A stretch of 5,649 bases of DNA from Actinomycetota bacterium (GCA_018268545.1 JAFDWI010000168.1:1-5649), one strand, 5' to 3'. Numbered from the stretch's first letter, positions 1 to 5,649 are shown. The notes: generated by a model not told the origin, from the sequence alone. Program-made: numbers and translations.

Positions 1-126
1 CAGCACGACCGCGAGGCCCGCCATCTCGATGAGCGTCGCGATCAGCAGACCGATCATCGACAGGCGCACCTTGCGCCGCGCCGGTCGACCGAGCGCCGCG
101 TACAGACGCCGAAGCAGGTCAGCCAT
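1..126 (-). CDS. N-terminal fragment of a membrane protein, probably an ABC exporter (transmembrane plus ATPase type)
   Basis: Only the first 42 codons are in the window; the gene starts with ATG at 126 and continues past the left edge. The peptide begins MADLLRRLYAALG, has a basic stretch (RPARRKVR, about residues 14-21), and then enters a hydrophobic segment with the pattern MIGLLIATLIEMAGLAVVL (24-42). A short amphipathic, basic N-terminus followed by a first helix containing 'E-M-x-G' is typical of ABC exporters of the MsbA/polysaccharide-export kind, where a membrane domain is fused to an ATPase. No ATPase motif is visible because the gene is cut. A weak purine-rich stretch (GGAAA, about 11 bases upstream) could be the ribosome site. 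Another multi-pass membrane protein cannot be excluded. It is separated from the neighbouring esterase gene by about 250 bases, so it probably has its own promoter. Confidence 0.55.
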   Translation of the reverse strand, partial: MADLLRRLYAALGRPARRKVRLSMIGLLIATLIEMAGLAVVL

Positions 127-378
127 CGTCGAGCCGTTTCCGATGACGACAGGGGCCACCCCGTCGGAGCATGTTCGACACCATCACGGTCGTGGCCTCA
201 TCAGTCCGTTCATGCAGCGGGAAGACCCCGCAGGTGACACTCGTTCCCTCCATGGCCCGAGCTGCGGCTCACGTCGGACGCACGCGGAGACGAGCAGTTC
301 GCGGACGCCGAGCATACCTGCCTATCGGCATCCGGGCCCTGGTCACGCCGACAAGATCTCGTTAATTCCACTCACCGC
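127..378. other. Intergenic region between the esterase stop and the ABC-type membrane protein start
   Basis: These 252 bases should hold the end of the minus-strand sucCD transcript and the promoter of the gene starting at 126. I see no convincing gene: the short open frames have no recognisable protein character or ribosome site. No clear intrinsic terminator (GC stem followed by a T run) is visible downstream of the esterase stop on the minus strand. There is a relatively AT-rich patch at about 359-370, and a TATGCT hexamer on the minus strand near 312-317 that resembles a -10 box, but it has no good -35 partner, so I do not call a promoter. Confidence 0.5.
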
Positions 379-1431
379 TCAACCCGTCCGGACGAGCTCG
401 CCCATCGCTCGACACAGCTCGGTGATCGTCTCCATCCCCGACGGCAACACGCCCATCCCGAAGAATCCGTGCACCATGTCGTCATAGCAGCGGTGGACGA
501 CACGCACCCCGGCGTCGGCAAGACGATGCGCGTACGCATCGCCCTCGTCGCGCAGCGGATCGAACCCCGCGGTCGCCACCAGCGCCGGCGGGAGGCCCGA
601 GAGGTCTTCCGCCAGCAGCGGCGAGGCCCGCACGTCGTCCCAGGTCGCCTCGTCGGGCAGATACCGGGCTCGGAACCACTCCATGTCGGCTCGTGACAGG
701 AAGAACCCGTCGGCGAACACCTCGATCGAGCGGCTCGAGAGGTGCGCGTCGGTCGCCGGGTAGATCAGACCCTGTGCGGCCGGTGCGGGCACGTCGGCGA
801 CAGATGCGACCTGTTGCGCGACGACCGCCGCGAGCGTGCCGCCCGCGCTGTCGCCCATCACGCCGATGCGACCATCGGTGACGCCCAACTCGCGTGCGTG
901 TTCCACGGTCCACCGGTATGCGGCGACGGCATCGTCGACCGCTGCGGGGAACGGATCCTCCGGCGCGAGCCGATAGTCGACCGCCACGACGACACAGTCG
1001 GCCTCGGCTGCGAGCACACGGCACGTCCCGTCGTGGCTCACGAGACTCCCGGTCACCCACCCGCCGCCGTGGTAGTAGACGATGCCGGGCATCTCGTCGA
1101 CGACCGTGAACGGCCGATAGACGCGCACCCGACGTTCGACCCCACCGAGATCGGCGACACGCTCGACCACCCGGACATCGGTGCGCGTCGGCATGCCCAA
1201 CCCTGCCAGGCGGTCCAGCTCGGCACGCCGAGCCACGGCGTCGCCGATCGACCGGTCCTGGCCGGTGCGCGCCGCGATGCCCAGCAGTGCCGCCAACGCG
1301 GGGTGCAGGACCCGACCGTCCCGCACCACAGGGCCGTGCACACCGCCGAGGCGGTCCAGGAGCCACGGCGGGAGGCCGAGCAGCCGCGTCGCCGCTCGGT
1401 TGGCGACGCTACGACGATACGGACCGACCAT
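379..1431 (-). CDS. Alpha/beta hydrolase of the hormone-sensitive lipase (HSL, family IV) esterase group
   Basis: This 350-residue protein carries the full signature of HSL-type carboxylesterases (alpha/beta hydrolase fold 3). The oxyanion-hole motif HGGGW is at residues 121-125, followed by YRLAPE (153-158). The nucleophile elbow GDSAGG (193-198) puts the catalytic serine at 195. The acid is Asp291 in DPLRDEG and the base is His321 in HGFF. The first ~110 residues form the N-terminal cap typical of the family, and no signal peptide is evident, so it is probably cytoplasmic. Such enzymes hydrolyse short- to medium-chain acyl esters; the natural substrate cannot be read from sequence. The ATG start is supported by GGGAG six bases upstream. 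It begins only 23 bases after the sucD stop on the same strand, so it is probably the last gene of the sucCD transcript, although a functional link to the TCA cycle is not obvious. Confidence 0.95.
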   Translation of the reverse strand: MVGPYRRSVANRAATRLLGLPPWLLDRLGGVHGPVVRDGRVLHPALAALLGIAARTGQDRSIGDAVARRAELDRLAGLGMPTRTDVRVVERVADLGGVERRVRVYRPFTVVDEMPGIVYYHGGGWVTGSLVSHDGTCRVLAAEADCVVVAVDYRLAPEDPFPAAVDDAVAAYRWTVEHARELGVTDGRIGVMGDSAGGTLAAVVAQQVASVADVPAPAAQGLIYPATDAHLSSRSIEVFADGFFLSRADMEWFRARYLPDEATWDDVRASPLLAEDLSGLPPALVATAGFDPLRDEGDAYAHRLADAGVRVVHRCYDDMVHGFFGMGVLPSGMETITELCRAMGELVRTG

Positions 1432-1437
1432 GGCAGG

Positions 1438-1442
1438 CTCCC
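1438..1442 (-). promoter_or_regulatory. Ribosome binding site of the HSL-type esterase
   Basis: Minus-strand GGGAG lies six bases before the ATG at 1431, inside the 23-base gap after sucD. It fixes the start and shows that the esterase is translated independently within a shared transcript. Confidence 0.7.
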
Positions 1443-1454
1443 GGCATCGGCGGG

Positions 1455-2351
1455 TCAGAGACCCTTGATGATCTCGACCATCAGCTCACCGGCTTCGGTC
1501 GGGTTGTGGCCGACCTTCACGCCCGCGGCGCGCAGCGCGTCCATCTTGGCTGCAGCCGTGCCCTTGCCGCCCGAGACGATGGCACCCGCATGGCCCATCT
1601 TCTTGCCCGGAGGGGCCGTGACCCCGGCGATGTAGGAGGACACCGGCTTGGTCATCTTCGTCGCGATGAACTCGGCGGCTTCTTCCTCGGCCGAACCGCC
1701 GATCTCGCCGATCATCATGACGGCCTTGGTCTCCGCGTCGGCCTCGAATGCCTCGAGACAGTCGATGAAGCTCGTCCCCGGCACCGGGTCACCGCCGATA
1801 CCCACGCAGGTCGTCACGCCGATGCCCTGGAGCTTGAGCTCGTACAGGGCCTGGTAGGTGAGCGTCCCAGACCGCGACACGATCCCCACCGAAGGCTTGC
1901 CCTCGATCGGCGCGAGCGCGATGTCACCGGAGGTGATGCCGATGTTCGCCTTCCCCGGCGAGATGATGCCCGGACAGTTCGGACCGAGGATGCGCACCTC
2001 GGGGTGGTTGTTGCGCACCTCGTTGAAGAACCAGGCCTCGTCCTGGGCGGGCACACCCTCGGTGATCACCACGATGAAGGTGATGCCACCGGCCACGGCC
2101 TCCATCACGGCGCTCTTGACGCCCGGAGCGGGGATGAAGATGCACGATGCGGTCGCCCCGGTCGCGGCCACCGCGTCAGCGACGTCCGCGTACACGGGGA
2201 TGCCGTCCACGTCGGTCCCGGCCTTCTTCGGGTTCGTTCCGGCCACCACCCGGGTCCCGTAGTCACGGTTGCGCAGGCCGTAGAACCGGCCCTGTGATCC
2301 GGTCAGGCCCTGGTAGACGACCTTGGTGTTCTCGTCGACGAAAATGCTCAT
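1455..2351 (-). CDS. sucD: Succinyl-CoA synthetase (succinate-CoA ligase), alpha subunit
   Basis: The 298-residue protein is full length for the family (E. coli SucD is about 289). It works with SucC to convert succinyl-CoA and NDP plus phosphate to succinate, CoA and NTP, the substrate-level phosphorylation step of the TCA cycle, in the cytoplasm. The N-terminal CoA-binding Rossmann domain opens with MSIFVDENTK and QGLTGSQG (14-21); VITEGVP (95-101) and GPNCPG (123-128) follow. The ligase domain has SRSGTLTYQ (159-167), GIGGDPVPG (184-192), and the phosphorylated histidine at about residue 254 in KKMGHAGAI. All key residues are intact. The ATG lies 31 bases after the sucC stop, preceded by GAGAGGA with a rather long 12-base spacer. 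Its partner is the SucC gene immediately upstream, so they should be co-transcribed and made in equal amounts. Confidence 0.98.
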   Translation of the reverse strand: MSIFVDENTKVVYQGLTGSQGRFYGLRNRDYGTRVVAGTNPKKAGTDVDGIPVYADVADAVAATGATASCIFIPAPGVKSAVMEAVAGGITFIVVITEGVPAQDEAWFFNEVRNNHPEVRILGPNCPGIISPGKANIGITSGDIALAPIEGKPSVGIVSRSGTLTYQALYELKLQGIGVTTCVGIGGDPVPGTSFIDCLEAFEADAETKAVMMIGEIGGSAEEEAAEFIATKMTKPVSSYIAGVTAPPGKKMGHAGAIVSGGKGTAAAKMDALRAAGVKVGHNPTEAGELMVEIIKGL

Positions 2352-2363
2352 CGGTCTGCTCGT

Positions 2364-2370
2364 TCCTCTC
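2364..2370 (-). promoter_or_regulatory. Ribosome binding site of sucD
   Basis: Minus-strand GAGAGGA sits in the 31-base sucC-sucD gap. The 12-base spacer to the ATG at 2351 is longer than usual, but no closer start codon gives a better fit to the conserved SucD N-terminus (MSIFVDENTK). Confidence 0.55.
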
Positions 2371-2382
2371 GTTCGGTCGTCG

Positions 2383-3519
2383 TCACTTGGCCAGCTCGAC
2401 CGCCGCGCGGGCGGCTTCGAGCATCGTCGGCTTGGAGATCAACATGTCGGACTCGTGCCGGCCGAGGATCGCCCGGCCCTCCTCGGCGTTCGTGCCGTCG
2501 AGTCGGATCACGATCGGCGAATCGATCGTCACGCGGCCCAGCGCGGTGACGATCCCGTTCGCGACCTCCTCGCCCTTGGTGATCCCACCGAAGATGTTGA
2601 TGAAGATCGACTTCACCTTCGGGTCGTTGTTGATCACCTCGAGCGCCCCCGCCATCACCTCGGCATTCGCTCCGCCGCCGATGTCGAGGAAGTTCGCCGG
2701 TCTCCCACCGACCTGGTTGACGATGTCGACGGTCGACATCGCCAGACCTGCGCCGTTCGCGATCACGCCGACCTCACCGTCGAGCCCCACGTACTGCAGG
2801 CCCTTGTCGTGGGCGGCCTGCTCCCGTTCGTCCCGGCTCTGCGTCGCGTCGTACGCGTCCCAGTCGTGGCGGAACGACGCGTTGTTGTCCAGTGACACCT
2901 TCGCGTCGAGCGCGTGGACCCGGCCCTCGGGAGTGAGGATCATCGGGTTGACCTCGCACAGGTCCGCGTCACCTTCGGTGAACGCGGTGTAGAGCTTGCC
3001 GAGCAGTTCGACCGCACCTTCGGTCGCATCCGGGTTCAACTTCGCGGCAGCGACCCAGGCTCGGATGGTCGCCTCGTCGAGCCCGACGGAAGGGTCGACC
3101 CAGATCTTGGCGATCGCGTCCGGGTCGGTCTCGGCGACCGTCTCGATCTCGACACCGCCTTGCGCGCTCAGCATCCCGAGATGCTTCTTGGCCGAACGGT
3201 CGAGCGTGAAGCTCGCGTAGTACTCCTCGGCGATGTCCGAAGCCTTCTCGATCCACAGGTGCTTCACCACGTGGCCCTTGATGTCGAGACCCAGGATGTT
3301 GCCGGCGTGTTCACGCGCCTCAGCGGTGTTCGACGCCAGCTTCACGCCACCGGCCTTGCCACGACCTCCGACATGGACCTGCGCCTTGACGACGACCGGG
3401 TAGCCGAGCCGGTCGGCAGCGGCGACCGCATCGTCGACCGTCTCGACCGCCTCGCCGGGCGACACGGCGATCCCGTACTCGGCGAAGAACTGTTTGCCCT
3501 GGTATTCGAACAAGTCCAC
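2383..3519 (-). CDS. sucC: Succinyl-CoA synthetase (ADP/GDP-forming), beta subunit
   Basis: With a GTG start at 3519 this is a 378-residue protein, close to the usual ~388. The beta subunit binds the nucleotide and, with SucD, converts succinyl-CoA to succinate with formation of ATP or GTP. The protein begins (V/M)DLFEYQGKQ, the conserved family start. The ATP-grasp domain shows VVVKAQVHVGGRGKAGGVK (42-60), and the metal-binding region has CEVNPM (188-193). The C-terminal ligase domain has NGAGLAMSTVDIV (255-267), GGGANAE (281-287) and FINIFGGITKGEEVANGI (306-323). An upstream ATG at 3615 is in frame and would add 32 residues, but that extension lacks family similarity and overlaps the preceding gene's stop, while GTG 3519 has an excellent AGAGAGGA site nine bases upstream. 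Nucleotide preference cannot be decided from sequence alone. Confidence 0.98.
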   Translation of the reverse strand: MDLFEYQGKQFFAEYGIAVSPGEAVETVDDAVAAADRLGYPVVVKAQVHVGGRGKAGGVKLASNTAEAREHAGNILGLDIKGHVVKHLWIEKASDIAEEYYASFTLDRSAKKHLGMLSAQGGVEIETVAETDPDAIAKIWVDPSVGLDEATIRAWVAAAKLNPDATEGAVELLGKLYTAFTEGDADLCEVNPMILTPEGRVHALDAKVSLDNNASFRHDWDAYDATQSRDEREQAAHDKGLQYVGLDGEVGVIANGAGLAMSTVDIVNQVGGRPANFLDIGGGANAEVMAGALEVINNDPKVKSIFINIFGGITKGEEVANGIVTALGRVTIDSPIVIRLDGTNAEEGRAILGRHESDMLISKPTMLEAARAAVELAK

Positions 3520-3528
3520 TTGGATGGA

Positions 3529-3536
3529 TCCTCTCT
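3529..3536 (-). promoter_or_regulatory. Ribosome binding site that fixes the GTG start of sucC
   Basis: Minus-strand AGAGAGGA, nine bases before GTG at 3519, is the strongest Shine-Dalgarno match in the window. It decides the sucC start against the in-frame ATG at 3615, which lies upstream of it. Confidence 0.85.
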
Positions 3537-3590
3537 GATCTGTGCAGCTTGACTTCGTTTGCGCCGAAGGGTTCCGGCTCTCGACCTGCA

Positions 3591-3606
3591 CGGGCGAGAT
3601 CGCCCG
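3591..3606. repeat. GC-rich inverted repeat in the gap between the B12 gene and sucC
   Basis: CGGGCGA and TCGCCCG form a perfect 7-base inverted repeat separated by two bases; as a hairpin it would be a 6-bp stem with a 4-base loop. It begins five bases after the stop of the B12-binding gene and lies about 70 bases before sucC. There is no T run after it on the minus strand, so it is not a classical terminator. It could be a processing or attenuation stem, an operator, or a chance palindrome in GC-rich DNA. A smaller CTTCG/CGAAG pair with a 7-base loop lies at 3553-3569. Confidence 0.4.
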
Positions 3607-3611
3607 CGACA

Positions 3612-4058
3612 TCACCTATCGGCCGCTCGCCCGGGGGCCGTCGGCACGACCGGCCGCCCGGCACGTCGATCGAGTTCGTCGGTGAGCCAGTCGGTGATCA
3701 CGGTCATCGACGAGCCGGGCGTGAACACGTTCGCGACGCCCATCGCCTCGAGCCGGACGACATCGTCGTCGGGAATGATCCCGCCGCCGAAGACGAGCAC
3801 GTCGTCGAGCCCACGCTCGTGCAACCCGGACACGAGTTGTGCGAACAACGGCTCGTGCGCACCCGACAGGACCGACAGGCCCACCGCGTCGGCGTCCTCC
3901 TGGAGGACGACCTCGGCGATCTCGTCGGGGGTGGAGAACAACCCGGTGTAGATCACCTCGAAGCCCGCGTCTCGCAACGCCCGGGCGATCACCTTGACCC
4001 CACGATCGTGACCGTCGAGGCCGGCTTTGGCCACGACGACTCGGTAGGTTCGCTCCAC
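3612..4058 (-). CDS. Stand-alone cobalamin (B12)-binding subunit of a methylmalonyl-CoA-type mutase
   Basis: With the GTG start at 4058 this is a 148-residue protein consisting of one B12-binding Rossmann-like domain. It opens with ERTYRVVVAKAGLDGHDRG, which contains the DxHxxG motif (D15, H17, G20) whose histidine ligates cobalt from below in base-off/His-on B12 enzymes. Other family hallmarks are SVLSG (62-66), FGGGIIP (90-96) and FTPGSS (112-117). Such proteins are the small subunits of split acyl-CoA mutases: methylmalonyl-CoA mutase, isobutyryl-CoA mutase (IcmB) or 2-hydroxyisobutyryl-CoA mutase (HcmB). They need a large catalytic subunit, which is not in this window, so the substrate is undetermined. 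An in-frame ATG at 4097 would add 13 residues without family similarity or ribosome site. The position 92 bases upstream of sucC suggests a role in producing succinyl-CoA. Confidence 0.92.
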   Translation of the reverse strand: MERTYRVVVAKAGLDGHDRGVKVIARALRDAGFEVIYTGLFSTPDEIAEVVLQEDADAVGLSVLSGAHEPLFAQLVSGLHERGLDDVLVFGGGIIPDDDVVRLEAMGVANVFTPGSSMTVITDWLTDELDRRAGRPVVPTAPGRAADR

Positions 4059-4065
4059 ATTGGCG

Positions 4066-4071
4066 ATACTA
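4066..4071 (-). promoter_or_regulatory. Candidate -10 box for a leaderless transcript of the B12-binding gene
   Basis: Minus-strand TAGTAT keeps the key TA...T positions of the -10 consensus. Exactly seven bases separate it from the GTG at 4058, so transcription would start at or next to the start codon. Neither this GTG nor the upstream ATG (4097) has a Shine-Dalgarno site, which fits leaderless translation, common in actinobacteria. No good -35 box is visible about 17 bases further upstream. On the plus strand the same spot reads GATACT, a 4/6 match that could serve the gene starting at 4107 with a leader of about 30 bases. Confidence 0.45.
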
Positions 4072-4106
4072 CGCAGATGCTCATTGGCTCCGGACATCGA
4101 AACTGA

Positions 4107-4643
4107 ATGTCGCCGATCCGCAAACCCCCGCCGTTCAACGGCCGAACCCTCGTCATCGCCGCGGCGGCGATCGTCGTCGGCGTGGTCGTGTTGTGGCTCG
4201 CCAGCGCCGCATTGACCGCGCGTCACAACGGTCGGACCACCGGCGTCTCCACCGGCGGGATCGTCGAGTTGGGCAACGCCTCGAAGCTCGCGGCACAACT
4301 GGAGCGCGGTGGCGGCGCGCCGTTGTACTTCCCGGATGTCTCGGGCAACGATCGACGCGCGGTGTACGTGACGCATTCCGGGCAACGGACCTCCGAGGGG
4401 TGGCACGCCTTCCTCGCCCAGGTCCCGGGTGAGCCGCCGTCGTGCCAATGGCAGTGGAACGCCCGAACCCGGCGTTTCGATGCGTCGTGTGACCCGGCGC
4501 GTCATGCCGGAGCGAGCGGCCTCGGCCTCGAGCAGTATGCGATCGACGTCGTACGTGGCCGGTTGCATCTCGATCTGCGTGCACCCTTGGAATCGGGCAC
4601 GGCGACGACGACCCCGCCGACCGGCTCGCCCACGACGAGCTGA
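4107..4643 (+). CDS. Single-pass membrane protein with a Rieske-like fold that lacks iron-sulfur ligands (unrecognised family)
   Basis: I do not recognise this 178-residue protein by name. Residues 1-13 are short and basic, residues about 14-37 form one hydrophobic membrane helix (TLVIAAAAIVVGVVVLWLAS), and the rest is probably outside the cytoplasm. Residues about 52-158 resemble a Rieske domain in layout: a 'GNASKL' entry, a small beta region (FLAQVPGE), CQWQWNARTRRFDASC (113-128), and a closing 'GLxxYAIDVVRGRLHLDL' (139-157). In ordinary Rieske proteins the cluster ligands are CxH and CxxH; here those positions appear to be Gly/Pro and Ala/Asp, while C113 and C128 match the disulfide pair. 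The tail (164-178) is Thr/Pro/Ser rich and likely disordered. It starts without a clear ribosome site, diverges from the B12 gene, and ends 16 bases before the kinase gene, with which it may be co-transcribed. Function unknown. Confidence 0.75.
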   Translation: MSPIRKPPPFNGRTLVIAAAAIVVGVVVLWLASAALTARHNGRTTGVSTGGIVELGNASKLAAQLERGGGAPLYFPDVSGNDRRAVYVTHSGQRTSEGWHAFLAQVPGEPPSCQWQWNARTRRFDASCDPARHAGASGLGLEQYAIDVVRGRLHLDLRAPLESGTATTTPPTGSPTTS

Positions 4644-4659
4644 ACGACGATCGTCGACG

Positions 4660-5649
4660 ATGGCCACCGACGTGCACGGCCGCTCGGTGACGGTGACCGC
4701 GCCCGTGCGCATCGCGGACGTGGGAGGCTGGAGCGACACGTGGTTCGCAACGCGCGGCGCCGTCTGCCACCTGGGCGTGGGCCCTGGCGTCACCGTCGAG
4801 GCGAGCGAGCGCGACGAACCCGCATCCGCGCTGCCGGTCCGTCTGGTGTGCCCCGACCTCGACGAGGATCACCGGTGTGGGCCGTCACCGACGGCCGGGT
4901 GGCGGGCACCCCTTCCCGGTCGACGACCACTCGTGGAGCACGCCGTCGGATCGGTGTGCGAACGGTTCCCGCCTCGGATGTCGACGACGGTGACGATCCG
5001 ATCGGCGGTGCCGCCCGGCGCGTCGCTGGGCACGTCGGCATCGGTCGTCGTCGGCGTGATCACCGCGCTCGAGGCCCTTCTGGGTCCCGAAGGGGCGCCC
5101 GGCCTTCCCGTGCACCTCGGCGACACCGACCGGCACCGCATCGCGCGGGATTCCCACGAGGTCGAGACCGACCGGGCGGGTCGTGAAGCGGGTGTCCAGG
5201 ATCAGTGGGCGGCCGCATTCGGTGGCGCACAACTGCTCGAGATCCCGCGCTATCCGATGGTCCGTCGACATCCGATCGTGATCAGCGACGACTTCCGCAC
5301 CACGCTCCGGGACAACGTCGTCACCGTCGTGATCGGCCCGCACGACTCCTCGGCGGTGCACGAGCACGTCGTCGCCACGATGACGGAGGACCGGGATCGA
5401 TCCTCGCGGGTGGTGCTCGCCGACCTCGCGAGGCTTGCGTCGAAAGCGGCCGCGGCACTGGCCGACGAGGACCTCGCCGGCTGGGCCCGGACGCTCATCG
5501 CCGCGACCGCCTACCAGGAACGTCTCCACCCGGGCCTCGTCGGGTCCGCCCACCATCGGTTGATCGACCACGGACGCGACCACGACGCGCTGGGCTGGAA
5601 GGTGAACGGCGCCGGCGGGGCCGGCGGTTCGATCACCCTGGTGTTCGCG
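4660..5649 (+). CDS. GHMP-family sugar kinase, fucokinase / heptose-7-phosphate kinase (HddA)-like; 3' end cut by window
   Basis: The frame stays open for 330 codons from ATG 4660 to the window edge. Three GHMP-kinase motifs are present. Motif 1 is APVRIADVGGWSDTWF (14-29), with the GGWSD form seen in fucokinase-like sugar kinases. Motif 2, the ATP-binding loop, is PPGASLGTSASVVVG (117-131). Motif 3 is GWKVNGAGGAGGSITLVF (312-329). Between them, HEVE (166-169) and QDQWAAAFGG (180-189) match the conserved QDQYAAAFGG block of HddA and fucokinase-type enzymes, which carries the likely catalytic Asp. Relatives phosphorylate the anomeric or a primary hydroxyl of a sugar with ATP, feeding nucleotide-sugar synthesis; the substrate here cannot be assigned. 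Since motif 3 normally lies near the C-terminus of ~330-360 residue enzymes, only a short end is missing. No Shine-Dalgarno site is visible, so coupling to the upstream gene (16-base gap) is plausible. Motif 2 has Ala where Gly is more usual. Confidence 0.9.
   Translation, partial: MATDVHGRSVTVTAPVRIADVGGWSDTWFATRGAVCHLGVGPGVTVEASERDEPASALPVRLVCPDLDEDHRCGPSPTAGWRAPLPGRRPLVEHAVGSVCERFPPRMSTTVTIRSAVPPGASLGTSASVVVGVITALEALLGPEGAPGLPVHLGDTDRHRIARDSHEVETDRAGREAGVQDQWAAAFGGAQLLEIPRYPMVRRHPIVISDDFRTTLRDNVVTVVIGPHDSSAVHEHVVATMTEDRDRSSRVVLADLARLASKAAAALADEDLAGWARTLIAATAYQERLHPGLVGSAHHRLIDHGRDHDALGWKVNGAGGAGGSITLVFA

Noticed and set aside
352..364. Near-palindrome ACAAGATCTCGT considered as a terminator or operator
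   Set aside because: The arms are only six bases with one mismatch and no loop, so it cannot form a useful hairpin, and nothing else supports an operator.
171..365. Possible 64-codon plus-strand gene in the left intergenic region
   Set aside because: No ribosome site, no recognisable protein features, and an Arg-rich composition typical of chance frames in GC-rich DNA.
742..1635. Plus-strand open frame of about 297 codons opposite the esterase
   Set aside because: The opposite strand carries an intact HSL-family esterase with catalytic triad; this frame has no recognisable motif and no ribosome site.
1287..2297. Long plus-strand open frame opposite sucD and the esterase
   Set aside because: It lies antisense to sucD, which has every catalytic motif. 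Its product is low-complexity and rich in Arg, His and Gly, as expected from a GC-rich shadow frame.
3520..3615. In-frame ATG at 3615 as the sucC start
   Set aside because: It would add 32 residues not found in the SucC family and overlap the end of the B12 gene, whereas GTG 3519 follows an ideal ribosome site and gives the conserved N-terminus.
4098..4793. Open minus-strand extension of the B12-binding gene across the Rieske-like gene and into the kinase gene
   Set aside because: The extra ~230 residues are arginine- and histidine-rich with no domain character, and they overlap two convincing plus-strand genes. Similarity to the B12-binding family begins only near 4058.
4885..5583. Minus-strand open frame of about 232 codons opposite the GHMP kinase
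   Set aside because: The plus strand here encodes GHMP motifs 2 and 3 in one uninterrupted frame, so the minus-strand frame is a shadow.

Overview
This is a high-GC chromosomal window with GTG start codons, tightly packed genes and short gaps. The protein styles (actinobacterial-type SucC/SucD, an HSL-family esterase, a small stand-alone B12-binding mutase subunit) point to an actinobacterium, possibly Acidimicrobiia. The lineage is an inference, because there is no rRNA or marker gene here to settle it.

Layout. (1) Positions 1-126, minus strand, hold the first 42 codons of a membrane protein that runs off the left edge and looks like the start of an ABC exporter. (2) Positions 127-378 are a non-coding gap between that gene and the end of the next gene group. 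(3) From 4058 down to 379, four minus-strand genes lie head to tail: a cobalamin-binding mutase small subunit, sucC, sucD and an alpha/beta hydrolase. (4) From 4107 rightwards on the plus strand come a single-pass membrane protein with a Rieske-like but cluster-less extracytoplasmic domain, and a GHMP-family sugar kinase that is cut by the right edge. The two groups diverge from a very short region around 4059-4106.

How the genes fit together. The minus-strand group makes metabolic sense. A B12-dependent acyl-CoA mutase, for which only the cobalamin-binding part is encoded here, would turn methylmalonyl-CoA into succinyl-CoA or interconvert butyryl-type CoA esters. Succinyl-CoA synthetase (SucCD) then converts succinyl-CoA to succinate with formation of ATP or GTP. 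The esterase at the end is probably co-transcribed, but its role is unknown. The plus-strand pair has no obvious link to this metabolism.

Most of the window is ordinary central metabolism. The parts most worth a second look are the Rieske-like protein that seems to keep the disulfide cysteines but not the iron-sulfur ligands, the probable leaderless GTG start of the B12 gene, and the clustering of the mutase subunit with sucCD. I found no evidence for a mobile element, CRISPR array, tRNA, rRNA or a novel multi-gene system.
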